Assembly (NCBI RefSeq): GCF_002795245.1
Contig: NZ_PGVG01000010.1
Span: 160,152-224,151, forward strand
Origin: Bradyrhizobium forestalis
Lineage (GTDB): Bacteria; Pseudomonadota; Alphaproteobacteria; Rhizobiales; Xanthobacteraceae
Length of the DNA stretch: 64,000 nt
Reading direction: 5' to 3'
The position numbers and the translations under genes were made by a program. The notes below the pieces were generated by a model. That model ran no database searches, was not told where the DNA came from, and saw only the letters and a list, made by a program, of their open reading frames with translations. Below, one piece after another: positions 60,546 through 64,000 of the stretch (its first letter is position 1; the number at the start of each line of letters is the position of its first letter).

Positions 60546-61289
60546 ATGTGTGACAAATGCTCTGAAAATCAGCATCAATCGCTTGCTCCATCCCGGCGCT
60601 CGATGATGCTTTTCGCCGCCTCCGCGCTCGGAGTGGCGGCGTTCGGCGGGGCCGCGTCGGCCAAGGAGGCAAAGGTGCCGCCGAAGCCGCAGAACGTGCT
60701 GTTGCCCGATGCGGCGCTGAAGCGGCTGATGGAGGGAAATGCGCGCTACGTTTCGGGCGTGTCGCGCCGCCACGACTTCACGCATGAGCGCGAGGCATTG
60801 GTCGGCGGTCAAAATCCTTACGCAGCCGTTTTGAGCTGCGCCGATTCGCGCATCGCGCCGGAATATGCCTTCGACAGTGGACGCGGAGACCTGTTCGTGT
60901 GCCGCGTCGCCGGAAATTTTGCCGGCGATGAGACCGTTGCCAGCATGGAGTACACCGTCGCCGTGCTCGGCACGCCCCTGATCCTGGTGCTCGGCCATGA
61001 CAATTGCGGCGCCGTCGACGCGACCATCAAGTCGCTGAAGGACGACAAGCCGCTGCCGGGGCACATCCCTTCGCTCGTCGCTGCGATCGCGCCGGCGGTG
61101 AAGACGGCGGCCCAGCAGAGCGGGAACACGCTCGACAACGCCACTCGTCAGAATGTCCTCGACAACGTCGCCAAGCTGAAATCGGCCGGCCCGATCCTCA
61201 ATGCGGCGGTCGAGCAGGGCAAGCTCAAGGTGGTCGGCGGTATCTATCGGCTGAGCACGGGGACGGTCGAGTTGCTGGCCCAGGGCTGA
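60546..61289 (+). CDS. Beta-class carbonic anhydrase with export signal
   Basis: Hydrates CO2 to bicarbonate with a zinc ion. In the 247 residues the zinc ligands are Cys98 (SCADSR, with the Asp100-Arg102 dyad), His151 and Cys154 (GHDNCGAV). The N-terminus has SRRSMMLFAASALGVAAFGG (16-35), a twin-arginine-like signal with an Ala-x-Ala cleavage region (AASA), so the enzyme is probably periplasmic. Unusually, residues 1-10 carry two Cys and a His (CDKCSENQH) before the signal. AAGGAGGAAGAACC precedes the ATG. Separate from dnaE and from the following gene. Confidence 0.9.
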   Translation: MCDKCSENQHQSLAPSRRSMMLFAASALGVAAFGGAASAKEAKVPPKPQNVLLPDAALKRLMEGNARYVSGVSRRHDFTHEREALVGGQNPYAAVLSCADSRIAPEYAFDSGRGDLFVCRVAGNFAGDETVASMEYTVAVLGTPLILVLGHDNCGAVDATIKSLKDDKPLPGHIPSLVAAIAPAVKTAAQQSGNTLDNATRQNVLDNVAKLKSAGPILNAAVEQGKLKVVGGIYRLSTGTVELLAQG

Positions 61290-61585
61290 GCCGCCCTTCC
61301 GGAGCACCGGGGCCGGTGGCCGCGCCTCTTCCGATGGAGGCCGGCCGCAGCCCCAGCTGCAAGCTGTGGACCGAGGTGCGCTGCACGATGAATGCTCGAT
61401 CCGATCGCGCGACCTGAAGGAGCCTTGCGCCGTCTCGAGCTGACGTGAGGCTGACCCGGAGCTGACGCTCGCTGCGGCGCGGCCACGCCAGCGCCTCAAT
61501 CCGAGCTTTTCGTTCAACCGCCGTTCAGCCGGCTGCGCGCCTCATGCGTCGTGGCACTTCAACAACAAGAGTGGGCAAGCAAGCC
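61290..61585. other. Gap between carbonic anhydrase and caspase-like genes
   Basis: About 300 bases with no supported gene, RNA or repeat. It should hold the promoter of the caspase-like gene. Confidence 0.5.
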
Positions 61586-64000
61586 ATGCGTGGGACGCTC
61601 AGAGCCTTCATCTGCCTTCTGCTGCCGATCATGGCCGTTGCCGCCGGCGTGCCGGACCAGGCGCGCGCGCAGCAGCCGGAAAAGCGCATCGCGCTCGTGG
61701 TCGGCAACGGCGCCTATGCCAAATCGCCGCTGGCAACGACGGCCAATGATGCCGGCCTGATCGCGCAGACGCTCCAGGCGGCCGGCTTCGACGTGGTCGG
61801 CGCGCGCGATCTCGACGGCGACACGCTGCGCAAGAGCTTGCGCGATTTCATTCAGAAGGCCCAGGCTTCGGGACCGGGCACCGTCGCGATGATCTATCTC
61901 GCCGGCTACGGCGTGCAGCTGGCCGGCGAGAATTATTTCATCCCGGTCGATTCCAACATCACCCGCGACACCGACATACCGACCGAGGCCCTGCGCATCA
62001 GTGACTATGTTCGCCAGCTCGCGTCCATTCCGCTCAAGGCCAACATCGTCGTGCTCGACGCGGCCCGCGCGCAGCCCTTCATCGAGGGCGGTCAGCCGAT
62101 CGCGAGCGGTCTGGCGCTGGTCGAGCCCGAGGCGAACATGCTCATCGCCTTCAACGCCGCGCCCGGCACGGTGGCGCCGGAGGAGCCGGGCCCCTACGGC
62201 ATCTACGCGCAATCGCTTGCCGAGATGATCCGCACCGGCGGCCTGCCGCTGCCCGAGGTGTTCGATCGCGTCCGCCTGCGCGTCAACGAGGCCTCCAAGG
62301 GCGCACAGGTGCCCTGGAACGAGCAGAAGATCTCGGCGCCGTTCTCGTTCTTCGAGCGTGGGCCCGACGCGCCGCCGCCCGAGGCCGCGCCCGACCAGGT
62401 CGCCGCGATCCGGAGCAGGCCGATCCGCGATCTCGGCGTGCAGGATGCCTATGCCGCCGCGCTCGAGCGCGACACGTTGCCGGCCTATGAGGAGTTTCTC
62501 GCGGCCTATCCCGGCGATCCGCTCGCCAAGCGCGTGATGGCAATCGTGGCGGCGCGCCGCGAAGCCATCACCTGGCGACGGACCTATCGGACCGACACGC
62601 CGGAGGCCTATTGGTCGTATCTGCGCCGCTATCCGCGCGGACCGCATGCGGCGGATGCGCGCCGGCGCCTGGCGATCCTCACCGCGCCGCCCGAGCCGCC
62701 GCCGACTTTCGCGATGATCGACTACGACGTGCCGCCACCGCCGCCGGAGGAGGTGGTCTATGTCGATCGTCCCGTGCTGTATTTCAGCGATCCCGATTTC
62801 GGCTTCGCGCCGCCACCGCCGCCGCCGGTCTATTATTTGCCGCCGCCGCCGCCGGATTTCGTCGTGCTGCCGCCGCCGCTGCCGGTGGTCGGCCTGTTCG
62901 TGTTGCCGCAGCCGGTGTTCGTGCCGATCCCGGTGTTCGTCAGGCCGCCGGTCTATGTCGCGCCGCCGCCGAACAACATCATCTACCAGAACATCCACAA
63001 CACGACGGTCATCAACACCGTGATCAACCGCCCGCCGGCGCCGCCGCCGCCGGCCGCGGGGCCGGCGCCCGGACCGGGCAATCTGGCGCCGGCCGTTGCC
63101 GGCCGCGCCACGCCGGCAGGTCCCGCCGTGCCGCAGGCGGTCACACAACGCGCCGCGCTGATCCAGCAAGGCAAGGCGCCGATGCCGCCGAGCGCGACGA
63201 TCCAGCCGACAGCGAGGCCGGGTATCACGGCACCGGCTCCGGCCAATGTCGCTCCTGGCACGACAGCGCAGCCGCCAGCCGCGGCCAAGCTGCCGCAGGC
63301 CAATACGCTGCCGCAGGCCAATACGTTGCCGGCGCCGGGAGCTCCCGGCCGCCCGCCGGCCGGAGCGGGGGCGGCGCCCGGTGCTGTCGCGCCGAGTGGC
63401 GCACCCAGTCCGACCGCGACGGCCCCTGCCGCCAACGCTCCAGCTGCGACACCTCCAGCGCAAGCGCCGGCCAAGCTGCCGCAGGCGAATACGTTGCCGG
63501 TGCCCGGAACCCCTGGTGGACCGCCGCCGCCGGCCGGGGCAGGGGGCGCGCCCGGCAATGTCCCGTCTCATGGCAGGCCCGCTGCGACCGCCACGGCGCC
63601 CACCGGCAACGTCCCGCCGGCGCAGCCAAATGCGGCAACCGCTACGGCGCCCAGCCACCCGCCGGCTCCCGGAAGTGCGACGACACCGTCCGCGGGCCTG
63701 CCCAGGCCGGCGGGGACAACAACCCCGCCTGCGCCTGACCCGCGCGGCATGCCGGCCGCGCCCCAGCCGGGCGCTGTGCCGCCGCCGAGCGCGGCCACCG
63801 GCAAGCCGGCCGTCCCGACCACGGTCAAACCCGCGACACCTCCACCGCCGCCAGTGGCGGCGCGGGCACCGTCCGGAGTTCAGGATCACCGGCCCGCGCC
63901 ACCGCCGCAGGCCGCCAAGCCCGCCGCACCGCCACCGCATCCTCAGGCCCTGGCGAGACCGACGCCGCCGCCTCCGCCCCGGGTTGCACCACCCCCGCCG
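61586..64000 (+). CDS. Caspase-like (peptidase C14 fold) protein lacking both catalytic residues, proline-rich tail; 3' end outside window
   Basis: The 805 codons in the window have no stop. A signal peptide (GTLRAFICLLLPIMAVAA) precedes a caspase p20-like domain at about 33-260: KRIALVVGNGAY, NDAGLIAQTLQAAGFDV, IYLAGYGVQLAGENYFIPVD and VVLDAARAQPF. In active relatives the last two read like YYAGHGVQ and DACRxNPF, so the catalytic His is Tyr108 and the Cys is Ala160. A segment at about 280-370 resembles repeat-type sequence (AYEEFLAAYPGDPLAKRV, AYWSYLRRYPRGPHAADA). From about 372 the protein is extremely rich in Pro, Ala and Gly, with the motif NNIIYQNIHNTTVINTVINR near 465. A periplasmic or surface structural role is possible; protease activity is unlikely. 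Confidence 0.82.
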   Translation, partial: MRGTLRAFICLLLPIMAVAAGVPDQARAQQPEKRIALVVGNGAYAKSPLATTANDAGLIAQTLQAAGFDVVGARDLDGDTLRKSLRDFIQKAQASGPGTVAMIYLAGYGVQLAGENYFIPVDSNITRDTDIPTEALRISDYVRQLASIPLKANIVVLDAARAQPFIEGGQPIASGLALVEPEANMLIAFNAAPGTVAPEEPGPYGIYAQSLAEMIRTGGLPLPEVFDRVRLRVNEASKGAQVPWNEQKISAPFSFFERGPDAPPPEAAPDQVAAIRSRPIRDLGVQDAYAAALERDTLPAYEEFLAAYPGDPLAKRVMAIVAARREAITWRRTYRTDTPEAYWSYLRRYPRGPHAADARRRLAILTAPPEPPPTFAMIDYDVPPPPPEEVVYVDRPVLYFSDPDFGFAPPPPPPVYYLPPPPPDFVVLPPPLPVVGLFVLPQPVFVPIPVFVRPPVYVAPPPNNIIYQNIHNTTVINTVINRPPAPPPPAAGPAPGPGNLAPAVAGRATPAGPAVPQAVTQRAALIQQGKAPMPPSATIQPTARPGITAPAPANVAPGTTAQPPAAAKLPQANTLPQANTLPAPGAPGRPPAGAGAAPGAVAPSGAPSPTATAPAANAPAATPPAQAPAKLPQANTLPVPGTPGGPPPPAGAGGAPGNVPSHGRPAATATAPTGNVPPAQPNAATATAPSHPPAPGSATTPSAGLPRPAGTTTPPAPDPRGMPAAPQPGAVPPPSAATGKPAVPTTVKPATPPPPPVAARAPSGVQDHRPAPPPQAAKPAAPPPHPQALARPTPPPPPRVAPPPP

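Noticed and set aside
61559..63940. Long minus-strand open frame (793 codons) opposite the caspase-like gene
   Set aside because: Composition is almost only Arg, Gly and Ala with no domain; it mirrors the Pro/Ala-rich plus-strand gene, which has a signal peptide and recognisable fold.

Overview
This high-GC window looks like chromosomal DNA of an alphaproteobacterium close to Bradyrhizobium. The reasons are the NuoA-N gene set with its characteristic short subunits, the ATGA start/stop overlaps, two DUF3551 secreted proteins, an Omp31-like porin, a ProRS without the editing insert, and several families of palindromic intergenic repeats typical of this group. The assignment is from recognition of families; no database search was run.

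Layout. 1-1485 (mostly minus strand): 5' part of pepT, an HU-type DNA-binding protein, tRNA-Asp and a small membrane protein. 1628-4876: a Rieske oxygenase and an MFS transporter in one minus-strand operon, with a divergent MarR regulator and a palindromic candidate operator between them. 4981-7314: a TonB-dependent siderophore receptor. 8058-23765: the whole complex I operon nuoABCDEFGHIJKLMN. It also carries an FkbM-type methyltransferase between nuoD and nuoE, a 68-residue membrane protein between nuoE and nuoF, and a palindromic repeat between nuoI and nuoJ that appears to have duplicated the first 13 bases of nuoJ. The same strand continues tightly into birA, RNase J, methylmalonyl-CoA epimerase and a DUF1467 protein.

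26946-48037 reads as an accessory block: a small membrane-anchored protein, methylthioribose kinase (mtnK), a five-gene Dpp/Opp-type peptide ABC transporter followed by a decayed copy of the mtnK 3' end, a large UPF0182 membrane protein, an Rbs-type sugar ABC transporter, and a copper-linked operon (DUF2946 protein, TonB-dependent receptor, Asp-box propeller protein with Cys/His clusters, TlpA-like thioredoxin, PCuAC copper chaperone). Adjacent palindromes upstream of the copper operon are its best candidate operators.

48038-64000 returns to housekeeping genes: proS, the lipoprotein-release pair lolC/lolD, a zinc-free MDR oxidoreductase with a divergent, frameshifted XRE/MmyB-type regulator, methionine aminopeptidase, two coupled DUF3551 genes, an outer-membrane beta-barrel protein, a 32-codon membrane peptide gene, dnaE, an exported beta-carbonic anhydrase, and a caspase-like protein that runs off the window. 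That last protein has lost both catalytic residues and has a very long proline-rich tail.

The most interesting points are the repeat insertion inside the nuo operon, the methyltransferase coupled to nuoD, the mtnK remnant on the far side of the peptide transporter, the copper operon with its unusual propeller protein and operator-like palindromes, and the catalytically dead caspase-like protein.
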